From the NCBI GenBank assembly GCA_029974315.1, contig JARKSE010000168.1, positions 1 to 37,442 on the forward strand: a stretch of 37,442 bases of DNA, written 5' to 3'. This DNA comes from Paludibacteraceae bacterium. Its GTDB lineage: Bacteria > Bacteroidota > Bacteroidia > Bacteroidales > Paludibacteraceae. Within the stretch, counting starts at the first letter, position 1; every line of letters begins with the position of its first letter. This document shows, piece by piece, positions 19,587-28,118 of this stretch. Below the pieces are notes generated by a model. It saw only the letters and a program-made list of their open reading frames with translations, had not been told where the DNA came from and made no database searches. A program made the position numbers and the translations under genes.

Positions 19587-19617
19587 CAAAAATAAAGTAA
19601 ATAAATTAAAAAAACAA
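19587..19617 (-). promoter_or_regulatory. Candidate promoter of the broken lipoprotein gene
   Basis: On the minus strand TTG (19617-19615), a 20-nt spacer and TATTTTTG (19594-19587) fit the Bacteroidetes pattern, about 48 nt before the ATT codon. The surroundings are very AT-rich, so chance matches are likely. Confidence 0.4.
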
Positions 19618-19678
19618 TAGAAATATTATTTTTTTGAGTTAAATCAATGAAAAACAGATAGAAACACCACGCAAATTA

Positions 19679-19704
19679 GCAATTCGACAAAATGTACGAA
19701 TTGC
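19679..19704. repeat. Short inverted repeat of unknown role
   Basis: GCAATTCG, 10-nt spacer, CGAATTGC: perfect 8-bp arms in the gap between htpG and the broken lipoprotein gene. No T run follows. Confidence 0.35.
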
Positions 19705-19766
19705 CACACTACGTAAATTTCCACATAACTGGTTTAACATACGTTATACAACGCTGATTTTACAAC

Positions 19767-19798
19767 AAAAAACCTCGCTCTTTTGAGCGAGGTTTTTT
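19767..19798. terminator. Terminator after htpG
   Basis: AAAAAACCTCGCTC, loop TTTT, GAGCGAGGTTTTTT: a perfect 14-bp stem 19 nt past the htpG stop codon (minus direction). Confidence 0.9.
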
Positions 19799-19817
19799 AT
19801 GCCGTCAATGCATTTCT

Positions 19818-21875
19818 TTACTTGAGTAACGAAACACTACGTTTTACAAAATCAGACAAATCTTTACCTTTTAACATATTATTCGCCAACAAAGCGATGT
19901 CGATTAACTGTTTTACTTTAGGTTGATCAGCAGCAAACGTGCTATAAACTGCTTTTTTCTGTGCGGATAATTCACCGATTTGTTTGTCAAGTGTTTCCAA
20001 TTCAGCTTTTTCAGCTTGTGGCACTTCTTCGTCTTTTTTACCTTGATGCGACTGTTTCAATTCTTCGCGACGTTTTTCGAAATTGGCAATTTCCGTTTGC
20101 AGAGGAGCTACCTTTTCGGCACACGCCGTTTCTTCTTCTTTCAGCAAACTATCCACCAATGGATGAGCAGTATTGACCACCAAATTATAACTATCAGGCA
20201 TTTCGCCATAGAAACTCATCATCGGATTGCCGCCCGTAGCCGACATATCTTTCATACGACGCATAAACTCATTTTGCGTAATCACAATCGGTTGATCGTC
20301 GGCGCCGAGTTGCTCCATAGTGACCAAGAATTCTGTTTTGTTGAGTTTTGGCAATTGCGATTGGAACAAACTTATCAAAGCGGTTTGTTGTTCCGCAGTA
20401 AGCGTCACTTTTGGTGCATCGGTTTTCACAATGAGTTTTTCCACCACATCGCTATCAACACGCACAAAACGTGATTTTTCGTTTTTCTGTTCTAATTGAC
20501 TAATCCAGTGAATATCCAACTGACCATCCATAAGCAACACATCGTAACCTTTCGCTTTAGCAGCTTCGATGTAAGCGTGTTGTTCTTCGGCATTGGTTGC
20601 ATATAAATAGATGACATTGCCATCTTTATCGGTCTGCTCTACACTAATCAAATCTCTATATTCGGTAAATGTAAAGGCTTTTCCATCCACATTTTTAAGC
20701 AATGCAAAGTCTTTGGCGCGGTCGTAAAATTTCTCGTCGCTCAACATACCGTACACAATGAAAATACGCAAGGCATCCCATTTTTCTTCGAACGAAGCGC
20801 GGTCGTTTTTGAAAATTTCTTGCAAACGATCGGCCACTTTTTTAGTGATATGAGCTGAGATTTTCTTCACATTTTGATCACTCTGCAAATATGAGCGGCT
20901 CACATTCAATGGAATATCTGGCGAGTCAATCACACCGTGCAGCAGCGTTAAAAAATCGGGTACAATATCTTCCACAGAATCGGTAACAAACACTTGATTG
21001 CTGTACAACTGAATTTTGTTACGTTGCAAATCGATATTACTTTTAATGCGTGGAAAATATAAAACACCTGTCAAATTAAATGGATAATCCACATTCAAAT
21101 GGATGTGAAACAGCGGATCTTCGCCATACGGATAGAGTTCACGATAAAAATTGGCATAATCTTCATCTTTCAAATCGGCTGGTTTTTTAGTCCATGCAGG
21201 CTCCGTGTTATTGATAATGTTTGGTTCTTTTGTATCTACCTCTTTCCCATCCTTCCACTCTTTTTTAGTGCCAAAAGCAATAGGTACAGGCAAGAATTTA
21301 CAATATTTGGTAAGCAACGTACTTATGCGCGCCTCTTCTAAAAACTCTTTATTTTCGTCATCAATGTGAAGCACGATATCTGTTCCGCGATCAGCTTTAT
21401 TGTACGCCTTAAGAGTATATTCGGGCGAACCGTTGCAACTCCAATGTTGTGCTGGTGCGTCAGTATATGATTTTGTAAAAATTTCCACCTGTTTTGCCAC
21501 CATAAACGCCGAATAGAAACCTAAACCAAAATGCCCAATAATCGCATTGGCGTCATCTTTATACTTGTCTAAAAAATCGGTAGCACCCGAAAACGCAATT
21601 TGATTGATATATTTTTCAATCTCTTCGGCAGTCATCCCCACGCCACGGTCGCTAATGGTTAACGTACCTGCCTTTTTATCAATTTTTACCTCAACGCGTA
21701 AGTCGCCCATGTCGCCTTTATACTCGCCAACCGATGCTAAAGTTTTTAGTTTTTGTGTTGCATCTACAGCGTTTGATACCAACTCACGTAGAAAAATTTC
21801 ATGATCGCTGTACAAAAATTTCTTAATAACGGGGAATATATTGTCTGTAGTTACCCCAATTTTTCCTTTTGCCAT
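19818..21875 (-). CDS. htpG: Molecular chaperone HtpG (Hsp90)
   Basis: An ATP-dependent Hsp90 chaperone of the cytoplasm. The 685-residue protein has the GHKL ATP site in order: RELVSNAVDATQKL, SDRGVGMTAEEI, and GHFGLGFYSAFMVAKQVEI, then the middle domain (NVSRSYLQSD) and the C-terminal dimerisation region with a charged helical stretch near residues 590-640. That charged helix is longer than in E. coli HtpG, as is usual in Bacteroidetes proteins. It is monocistronic with a strong terminator. I could not place a convincing promoter upstream, where an AT-rich 428-nt gap lies. Confidence 0.96.
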   Translation of the reverse strand: MAKGKIGVTTDNIFPVIKKFLYSDHEIFLRELVSNAVDATQKLKTLASVGEYKGDMGDLRVEVKIDKKAGTLTISDRGVGMTAEEIEKYINQIAFSGATDFLDKYKDDANAIIGHFGLGFYSAFMVAKQVEIFTKSYTDAPAQHWSCNGSPEYTLKAYNKADRGTDIVLHIDDENKEFLEEARISTLLTKYCKFLPVPIAFGTKKEWKDGKEVDTKEPNIINNTEPAWTKKPADLKDEDYANFYRELYPYGEDPLFHIHLNVDYPFNLTGVLYFPRIKSNIDLQRNKIQLYSNQVFVTDSVEDIVPDFLTLLHGVIDSPDIPLNVSRSYLQSDQNVKKISAHITKKVADRLQEIFKNDRASFEEKWDALRIFIVYGMLSDEKFYDRAKDFALLKNVDGKAFTFTEYRDLISVEQTDKDGNVIYLYATNAEEQHAYIEAAKAKGYDVLLMDGQLDIHWISQLEQKNEKSRFVRVDSDVVEKLIVKTDAPKVTLTAEQQTALISLFQSQLPKLNKTEFLVTMEQLGADDQPIVITQNEFMRRMKDMSATGGNPMMSFYGEMPDSYNLVVNTAHPLVDSLLKEEETACAEKVAPLQTEIANFEKRREELKQSHQGKKDEEVPQAEKAELETLDKQIGELSAQKKAVYSTFAADQPKVKQLIDIALLANNMLKGKDLSDFVKRSVSLLK

Positions 21876-22000
21876 ACTATAATAAGTTTTTAAAGTTGAA
21901 TAGTGATATGATCAGCGCAGCCGACCGTGCTTTAGTTTTCAAATAAAATGCCAAACCGTAATTTCTGACAAATTGACACACCAACGCTTACAAATACGAC

Positions 22001-22035
22001 AAACGGCTCTGAAGTGTGTCTTCAAAGCCGTTTTT
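22001..22035 (+). terminator. Isolated terminator-like hairpin
   Basis: AAACGGCTCTGAAG, loop TGTGT, CTTCAAAGCCGTTT, one C-A mismatch, followed on the plus strand by TTTTTGAT. No plus-strand gene precedes it. On the minus strand it lies some 270 nt past the lipoprotein stop and has a poor U tract. Confidence 0.5.
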
Positions 22036-22090
22036 GATATGGGAAAGTACATTTGTTGATGACTAATCAATTTGAATCTTGCTCCTCTCT

Positions 22091-22238
22091 GGCGCAAGTT
22101 TCCCAACTTGTGCCTTTTTATAGTCTCAGTTTCATAACTGACAACTACAAGACAACCTATTGAACTTATTAGTTAATTAATTTTATTAGCAGTTAGAAAC
22201 TGCTTTTATGTATTGGCACAAGTTGGGAAACTTGCGCC
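22091..22238. repeat. 148-bp inverted-repeat element (MITE or REP-pair type)
   Basis: The outer 24 bp at 22091-22114 (GGCGCAAGTTTCCCAACTTG...) and 22215-22238 are exact reverse complements. Each arm is itself a near palindrome: GGCGCAAGTT, TCCC, AACTTGTGCC with one G-U pair. Inward, CAGTTTCATAACTG (left) and CAGTTAGAAACTG (right) are also inverted copies with a one-base difference. The centre is AT-rich and non-coding. This fits a small non-autonomous palindromic element, or a pair of REP-like units in opposite orientation such as those mobilised by RAYT transposases. No transposase and no clear target-site duplication are seen here. Confidence 0.6.
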
Positions 22239-22303
22239 AAATAAGGCCGTTTGTTATATAATTACGAAACGCAATTTCAATTCGACAAGAAAAAGTAACA
22301 AGA

Positions 22304-22798
22304 TTAATCTACATTATTAGCACTTTTAACTTCTGTCAAATCTTTATCAAACGTAAATCTTGTTGTGTTAATAATTATTGCGCCTAAAGCATTTTTAGCA
22401 CGATATTTATGAGACATTTTCCAGCCATTAAAATCTCCAACATATGTTAGTGCCTTTGCATCATATTCATTTTTACAGTCTGCTTCAATTTGTTTGTATA
22501 TTCTTATACTATCCTGAATTAGAGGATTTTCTTCTAAAATATCTTCCATTGTTAATTCAAATGCTCTATTATGAGCAAAGTCCTGTTTTTCTGCCAATTC
22601 TTTTCCCTCTTGTGAAAAATAAAAATTTGAAAAAGTACTATCCAATTCACTAAATTCTATAGATTCATAACTTGAAGCATCATTAAGATTCTTTGAGAGA
22701 TAGTCTTTAATCAGCTTTTGGGCTTTATTTTCATTTGAATTACACCCAACTAATGTTAACGCAACCATTAACAATGATAAATAAATAATTTTTTTCAT
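22304..22798 (-). CDS. Small lipoprotein of unknown function
   Basis: I chose Met10 of the 173-residue ORF as the start (22798), because MKKIIYLSLLMVALTLVGC is a standard lipoprotein signal with Cys19 in the lipobox; this leaves 164 residues. The mature part begins NSNENKAQKLIKDYLSKNLN, then is acidic and helix-prone in its first two thirds, and ends with beta-type sequence (WKMSHKYRAKNALGAIIINTTRFTF) reminiscent of small domains in which the C-terminus reports a modelled flux, but I recognise no family. It has its own well-formed promoter and is not in an operon. The flanking inverted-repeat element suggests a variable site. Confidence 0.7.
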   Translation of the reverse strand: MKKIIYLSLLMVALTLVGCNSNENKAQKLIKDYLSKNLNDASSYESIEFSELDSTFSNFYFSQEGKELAEKQDFAHNRAFELTMEDILEENPLIQDSIRIYKQIEADCKNEYDAKALTYVGDFNGWKMSHKYRAKNALGAIIINTTRFTFDKDLTEVKSANNVD

Positions 22799-22949
22799 AA
22801 CTTGTTTTGTTTTACGTCCGCCCATTAACAGACATTATTTTGATTTGTAATAAAAGAAATCTATTGAATTTGGGTAATATAATTTGTAAATCGCATAAAT
22901 ATATGAATATTTACTATAAATACGATTGTATATAACATACACTCGTCTG

Positions 22950-22981
22950 CAAATATATTAAATATTATTTAATTTTACAAA
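22950..22981 (-). promoter_or_regulatory. Promoter of the small lipoprotein gene
   Basis: On the minus strand TTTG (22981-22978), a 20-nt spacer and TATATTTG (22957-22950) are a full consensus match. The leader to the chosen start would be about 145 nt. Confidence 0.65.
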
Positions 22982-23078
22982 TATAATAAAAGTAAATCAT
23001 AAACTATTTATCAACATACCCGCCACAAAACGGCTTACCGTTAGACACGCATTGAAAAAATGTCAAAAAACGGTAATC

Positions 23079-23112
23079 TTTGCACGTTTCTCAAGCGATT
23101 TTAGTACTTTTG
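23079..23112 (+). promoter_or_regulatory. nadB promoter candidate
   Basis: TTTG (23079-23082), a 22-nt spacer and TACTTTTG (23105-23112), about 90 nt before the ATG. An alternative just upstream is ATTG (23051-23054), 20 nt, AATCTTTG (23075-23082). Confidence 0.5.
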
Positions 23113-23201
23113 ACCTCGAAAAACAACCACGCTGCGCATAGAAAACAACTCCTTGTTTTTCAATGAATTAACAAAATACGGATTCCATAATACGAGGTTC
23201 T

Positions 23202-24773
23202 ATGATACGTAAATTTGATTTTTTGATTGTCGGTAGTGGTATCGCAGGTATGAGTTTCGCACTCAAAGTGGCGAATAAAGGAAAAGTAGCCATTCTTTGT
23301 AAAACCACGTTGGACGAAGCCAACACCGCTTTGGCGCAAGGTGGCATTTCGTCGGTTACCAACACGGTGGTGGACAATTACGAAAAACACATTCAAGATA
23401 CACTCATCGCTGGCGATGGCATTTGCGACCTGAAAGCGGTAGAAAAAGTGGTAAAAAATGCGCCCGCACAAATTAAACAGTTACTCGAATGGGGCGTAGA
23501 TTTCGACAAAACACCCGACGGCGCGTTCGATTTACACAAAGAAGGCGGTCACTCCGAATTTCGTATTTTACATCACAAAGATTCTACGGGCGCCGAAATT
23601 CAACAAAGTTTAATCGAACGGATTCAATCGCACCCCAATATTACGGTGTTTGAACACTATTTTGCCATTGACATTCTCACACAACATCATTTGGGCGAAA
23701 TTGTGACACGCCACACACCGAATATCGAGTGTTATGGCATTTATGCGCTCAACACACGCAATCAACATATTGATACATTTTTGGGCAAAGTGACCATGTT
23801 GGCCACAGGCGGCATTGGCAATGTGTACCAAACCACCACCAATCCACTCGTTGCCACAGGCGACGGCATTGCCATGGTGCATCGCGCTCGTGGTGTGATT
23901 CGCGACATGGAATTTGTACAATTCCACCCAACAGCGTTCTTCCATCCAGGCGTTCATCCTTCGTTTTTAATTACCGAAGCCATGCGTGGTTATGGTGCGG
24001 TGTTACGTACCAAAAAAGGCGAAGAATTTATGCACAAATATGACCAACGTGGTTCATTAGCACCTCGTGATATTGTGGCGCGTGCTATCGATAACGAAAT
24101 GAAATTAGCAGGAACCGACCATGTTTATCTGGACGTAACGCATAAATCGGCAGAAGAGACAAAAAAACATTTCCCGATGATTTATGAAAAATGCCTGTCT
24201 TTTGGTGTTGATATTACCAAGCAATATATTCCGGTAGCGCCAGCAGCGCACTATTTATGTGGAGGTATTGTGGTAGATGAACATGGAAAAACCAGTATCA
24301 ATCGTTTGTATGCCGCTGGTGAATGTTCGTGTACAGGTTTACACGGTGCTAATCGTCTAGCATCAAACTCATTAATTGAGGCGATTGTATATGCGGATGC
24401 CGCAGCCCAACATGCTTCAGAAGTTTTCAAGCATTTTACATATCAAAACAATATTCCAGAATGGAATGACGATGGCACATCGCTCCCCGAAGAGATGATT
24501 TTGATTACACAAAGTGTAAAAGAAGTTCAGCAAATTATGTCGTCATATGTGGGTATTGTGCGGTCCAATTTACGTCTAAAACGCGCTATGAGTCGCTTGG
24601 AAATTTTATTCCGTGAAACCGAAAGTTTATTCGACCGCTCGGTGGTTTCACGCGACATTTGCGAATTGCGCAATTGCATTAGTGTGGCTTATCTAATTAT
24701 AAAACAAGCCACTGCTCGCAAAGAAAGTAGAGGGCTACACTACACCATAGATTATCCACAGAAAAACGATTAA
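23202..24773 (+). CDS. nadB: L-aspartate oxidase
   Basis: NadB oxidises L-aspartate to iminoaspartate, which NadA converts to quinolinate; in anaerobes fumarate is the likely electron acceptor. The 523-residue protein opens with the FAD motif IVGSGIAGMSFALKVA, followed by NTALAQGGISSV, GGHSEFRILHHKDSTGAEI, DMEFVQFHPTAFF and the C-terminal GLHGANRLASNSLIEAIVYA. These separate it from fumarate reductase flavoproteins, together with the lack of partner subunits. A G+C-richer stretch in its first half (about 23280-23960) differs from its surroundings. The gene is 15 kb from nadA and no shared operon exists. Confidence 0.96.
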   Translation: MIRKFDFLIVGSGIAGMSFALKVANKGKVAILCKTTLDEANTALAQGGISSVTNTVVDNYEKHIQDTLIAGDGICDLKAVEKVVKNAPAQIKQLLEWGVDFDKTPDGAFDLHKEGGHSEFRILHHKDSTGAEIQQSLIERIQSHPNITVFEHYFAIDILTQHHLGEIVTRHTPNIECYGIYALNTRNQHIDTFLGKVTMLATGGIGNVYQTTTNPLVATGDGIAMVHRARGVIRDMEFVQFHPTAFFHPGVHPSFLITEAMRGYGAVLRTKKGEEFMHKYDQRGSLAPRDIVARAIDNEMKLAGTDHVYLDVTHKSAEETKKHFPMIYEKCLSFGVDITKQYIPVAPAAHYLCGGIVVDEHGKTSINRLYAAGECSCTGLHGANRLASNSLIEAIVYADAAAQHASEVFKHFTYQNNIPEWNDDGTSLPEEMILITQSVKEVQQIMSSYVGIVRSNLRLKRAMSRLEILFRETESLFDRSVVSRDICELRNCISVAYLIIKQATARKESRGLHYTIDYPQKND

Positions 24774-24794
24774 CGCAATTCTCGTATTTTTTGT

Positions 24795-24802
24795 TATCTT
24801 TG
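24795..24802 (+). promoter_or_regulatory. -7 box before the DUF2723 gene
   Basis: TATCTTTG, identical to the nadA -7 box, 44 nt before the ATG. No TTTG at -33 is visible. No terminator is seen after nadB, so read-through may also contribute. Confidence 0.5.
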
Positions 24803-24845
24803 CGCTGCTATTATTTAACGATAATCACATTATAAAAGAACCATA

Positions 24846-27800
24846 ATGAAACGATTCAAATTGTTTAACAACATCGTAGGTTGGTTAGCATTTACCATCG
24901 CTGCGATTACCTATTTACTCACTATTGAACCAACAGCAAGCTTTTGGGATTGTGGTGAATTTATCTCATCGGCGTTTAAATTGGAAGTTGGTCACCCACC
25001 CGGTGCACCTTTTTTTATGATGACAGCGCGCCTGTTTACCCTGTTTGCATCGGACACGACACAAGTTGCAGCAATGGTAAACTCCATGTCGGCATTATGT
25101 AGCGCTTTTACCATTTTATTCCTTTTCTGGACCATTACGCACTTAGCACGTAAAATTTTAGTTAAAGATGGTGATGAAATATCCGTTACCAAAATGATTG
25201 CTATTTTAGGCGCAGGGTTAGTGGGTGCATTAGCATACACATTTTCTGATACGTTTTGGTTTTCTGCTGTTGAAGGCGAAGTTTATGCCTATTCATCATT
25301 GTTTACAGCAGTTGTTTTTTGGCTAATTTTAAAATGGGAAGATGTTGCAGATACCCCTACTTCTGACCGTTGGATCATATTGATTGCTTACCTTATGGGG
25401 TTAAGTATTGGTGTTCACCTTTTAAATTTATTGGCAATTCCAGCTATCGTTCTAGTCTATTATTTCAAAAAATACACACCTACTGCAAAAGGTGTTGTTT
25501 TAGCTATTGCGGCTTCTGGAGCTATTTTAGTAGCTGTTCTCTACGGCTTAATTCCGGGTTTTGTAAAAGTTGCCAGCTGGTTCGAATTACTATTTGTAAA
25601 TCAATTCGGCTTAGCGTTCAACACTGGTGTAATCTTTTATCTCGTTTTAGTTATTGCTGCGCTTGCATGGGCTATTTACGAAACTCAATTTGGAAAAAAC
25701 AGCACGCGTGTTAAAATTTCATTTTTACTTGCCTTAACCCTATTGGGTATCCCTTTTATTGGTGACAACATTCTCATTGGCTTACTGCTTGTGATTGGCG
25801 GTGCATTATTTCTATTTTTATACAAAAAAGAGATTAGTCGTCGCTGGCTAAACACCATTGTCTTAGCTGCTACAATGATGCTTATCGGTTATGGCTCGTA
25901 TGCTATGATTGTGATTCGTTCGGCAGCCAACACGCCAATGGATCAAAACTCACCCGACGATGTCTTTTCTTTACAATATTATCTCAATCGTGAACAGTAC
26001 GGCGATCGTCCCTTGCTTTACGGTGCTATTTACTCCGCACCAGAAAAATTAAAGATTGTAGGTAACAACTGTGTACCTATTCAAAAAAAGGGTTCTCCAG
26101 TTTGGATTCGTAAAGAAAAAACAGAAGCAGGAGAAAAAGATTCTTATACCATATCGGGCTACAAACATCGTGGCTACGAAATGGATGAACGCTTTACCAT
26201 GCTTTTCCCACGCATGTATAGCAATAACGAAAGCCATATTGCTGTGTACAAAACTTGGGGCAACGTAAAAGGTAATCGCATCAAAGCCAATCGATGTGGT
26301 CAAACAGAAACTATTGTATGTCCCACATTTGGCGAAAATTTGAGATTTTTCTTTACCTATCAACTGAATTTTATGTACTGGCGCTATTTCATGTGGAATT
26401 TTAGTGGTCGTCAGAACGACATTCAGGGGCACGGCGAAATAGATCACGGCAACTGGATTACAGGTTTCAGTTTTATTGACAACGCTAGACTTGGCGATCA
26501 AACCAATGCGCCAACTATTATGCGTGAAAACAAAGGTAATAACCGTTATTTCTTATTACCTTTATTACTTGGAATATTTGGTATTTTATGGCAACTGGGT
26601 AAGGGCAAAAAAGGTACTCAAAGTTTTTGGATCACATTTACGCTATTCTTTATGACCGGTATTGCCATTGTTATCTATTTGAATCAAACTCCTTTCCAAC
26701 CACGTGAACGAGATTACGCCTATGCTGGCTCGTTCTATGCATTTTCTATTTGGATTGGATTGGGCGTATTGGCTATTATTCAAGGATTGAAGAAATTTAT
26801 GCCTAAAACTGTAGCTACACTTGTGGCTATTGTGCTCAGTTTGGGAGTTCCTACACTTATGGCTGCCGAAAACTGGGACGATCACGATCGTAGCGGACGC
26901 ACTACTGCACGCGATTTTGGAGCTAATTACTTAAATAGCTGCGCACAAAATGCAATTTATTTTTGTAATGGCGATAATGACACTTTCCCTATTTGGTACA
27001 ATCAGGAAGTAGAAGGTGAGCGTACTGACGTGCGCGCTTGCAATCTTAGCTACCTCTCTACCGACTGGTATATCGACCAAATGAAACGTGAAGCTTATGA
27101 ATCTAAGCCACTTCCTATTTCTTGGGAACGCAAAGATTATGTGAGTGGTAATTTAGATATTTCACGTGTCATCGACCACCCTAATTTTGGTGGAGAAATG
27201 CCATTAAACTTAGCTTTAGAAATAATGCGTATGCCTGAATTTATTGAGGACGGCATTGGAACTATTTTTGCCAGTACAGTTACTGTTCCTGTTGACAAAG
27301 AGCAAGTTCTAAAAACTGGTACCGTAAAACCAGAAGAAGCAGATCTAATTGTTGACGAATTAAGTATTAAATTGAATCGTTCCGCTCAAAAATCTGACGT
27401 AATGGTGTTGGAAATGATCAACAGTAATAATTGGGAACGCCCAATGTATTTTGCTGTAACCGTAGGCGAACAATTTTATCCTAACGTAAAAGAATATTTG
27501 CAACTAGAAGGTTTGGCTTACCGCTTAGTCCCCATAAAAGGGAATGCTGAACGTGTGAACACAGAAGCTATGTTTGATAATATGATACATAAATTCAAAT
27601 ATGGAGGTATAGAAAATCCAAAGGTCTATTTGGATGAAAATAATTTACGTATGTGTCGTACATTCCGCCTAATGTTCTCGGAATTGGTTGGTGCTTTAAT
27701 TAAAGAGGGTAAAAACGACAAAGCTTTAGAAGCACTGGATTATTGCTTGAAAGTTATTCCGGGCGAAACCGTTCCGCACGATTATACGTCAATGCTCCTT

Positions 27801-28064
27801 GCTAACTACTATTATCAATTAGGTAACCACGAAAAAGCAGATGCCTTAGTGAATAACATCACAACACACATTTACGAACGATTGGATTGGATTACACTTT
27901 TACCAAATGATAAACGTAAAAACCTGTCACGCGAGATGAGTGTACAACAAAACTTGGGTATGTTGCAACAAATTTATTATAATTGTGCAGATGCTAAGAG
28001 TGCTTTGACAGAATCACTACGCACCAACTTTGAAAAATATTATCTACAATTACCTATACGTTAA
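24846..28064 (+). CDS. DUF2723 membrane protein, GT-C-type glycosyltransferase candidate
   Basis: A 1072-residue protein. The first two thirds contain about a dozen hydrophobic segments; the rest is soluble and probably periplasmic, with a TPR-like stretch near residues 960-1010 (ALDYCLKVI..., YYYQLGNHEKADALVNNI). The conserved start EPTASFWDCGEFISSAFKL and GHPPGAPFFMMTARL are hallmarks of DUF2723, grouped with protein O-mannosyltransferase-like GT-C enzymes. The acidic Asp in WDCGEF sits where GT-C enzymes have a catalytic acid. A role in lipid-linked sugar transfer to proteins or envelope glycans is inference from the fold. A deacetylase of the CE4 family follows, separated only by a hairpin. 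Confidence 0.85.
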   Translation: MKRFKLFNNIVGWLAFTIAAITYLLTIEPTASFWDCGEFISSAFKLEVGHPPGAPFFMMTARLFTLFASDTTQVAAMVNSMSALCSAFTILFLFWTITHLARKILVKDGDEISVTKMIAILGAGLVGALAYTFSDTFWFSAVEGEVYAYSSLFTAVVFWLILKWEDVADTPTSDRWIILIAYLMGLSIGVHLLNLLAIPAIVLVYYFKKYTPTAKGVVLAIAASGAILVAVLYGLIPGFVKVASWFELLFVNQFGLAFNTGVIFYLVLVIAALAWAIYETQFGKNSTRVKISFLLALTLLGIPFIGDNILIGLLLVIGGALFLFLYKKEISRRWLNTIVLAATMMLIGYGSYAMIVIRSAANTPMDQNSPDDVFSLQYYLNREQYGDRPLLYGAIYSAPEKLKIVGNNCVPIQKKGSPVWIRKEKTEAGEKDSYTISGYKHRGYEMDERFTMLFPRMYSNNESHIAVYKTWGNVKGNRIKANRCGQTETIVCPTFGENLRFFFTYQLNFMYWRYFMWNFSGRQNDIQGHGEIDHGNWITGFSFIDNARLGDQTNAPTIMRENKGNNRYFLLPLLLGIFGILWQLGKGKKGTQSFWITFTLFFMTGIAIVIYLNQTPFQPRERDYAYAGSFYAFSIWIGLGVLAIIQGLKKFMPKTVATLVAIVLSLGVPTLMAAENWDDHDRSGRTTARDFGANYLNSCAQNAIYFCNGDNDTFPIWYNQEVEGERTDVRACNLSYLSTDWYIDQMKREAYESKPLPISWERKDYVSGNLDISRVIDHPNFGGEMPLNLALEIMRMPEFIEDGIGTIFASTVTVPVDKEQVLKTGTVKPEEADLIVDELSIKLNRSAQKSDVMVLEMINSNNWERPMYFAVTVGEQFYPNVKEYLQLEGLAYRLVPIKGNAERVNTEAMFDNMIHKFKYGGIENPKVYLDENNLRMCRTFRLMFSELVGALIKEGKNDKALEALDYCLKVIPGETVPHDYTSMLLANYYYQLGNHEKADALVNNITTHIYERLDWITLLPNDKRKNLSREMSVQQNLGMLQQIYYNCADAKSALTESLRTNFEKYYLQLPIR

Positions 28065-28070
28065 TCCTAA

Positions 28071-28104
28071 AATAACGCTTCTTCTGTACAGAAGAAGCGT
28101 TATT
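28071..28104. terminator. Perfect 34-nt palindrome between DUF2723 and deacetylase genes
   Basis: AATAACGCTTCTTC, centre TGTACA, GAAGAAGCGTTATT, with no mismatch. It starts 7 nt after the stop codon and ends 14 nt before the next ATG. It looks like an intrinsic terminator with a modest T tract (TATTTATATT), but leaves no space for a new promoter. Confidence 0.75.
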
Positions 28105-28118
28105 TATATTCTACACTT

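Larger units (their letters stand above)
21876..22303. other. 428-nt gap between htpG and the small lipoprotein
   Basis: No ORF with protein-like composition is seen on either strand. The gap holds an isolated terminator-like hairpin (22001-22035) and a 148-bp element with 24-bp perfect inverted ends (22091-22238); the remainder is AT-rich without other structure that I can identify. Confidence 0.6.
22799..23201. other. 403-nt divergent control region between the lipoprotein and nadB
   Basis: The gap is strongly AT-rich and contains promoters in both directions (22950-22981 minus, 23079-23112 plus) and long leaders. No gene, tRNA or riboswitch-like structure that I can support is visible. 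Confidence 0.55.

Noticed and set aside
19980-20474. 164-residue plus-strand ORF
   Set aside because: Antisense to htpG; composition rich in F, R and H as expected for a reverse shadow.
22304-22825. Start at the first Met of the 173-residue ORF
   Set aside because: The nine added residues (MGGRKTKQV) would precede an otherwise standard lipoprotein signal; Met10 is preferred.
23610-23957. 115-residue minus-strand ORF
   Set aside because: Antisense to nadB; favoured only by the higher GC of that stretch.
26049-26501. 150-residue minus-strand ORF
   Set aside because: Antisense to the DUF2723 gene, with no start signal or family resemblance.
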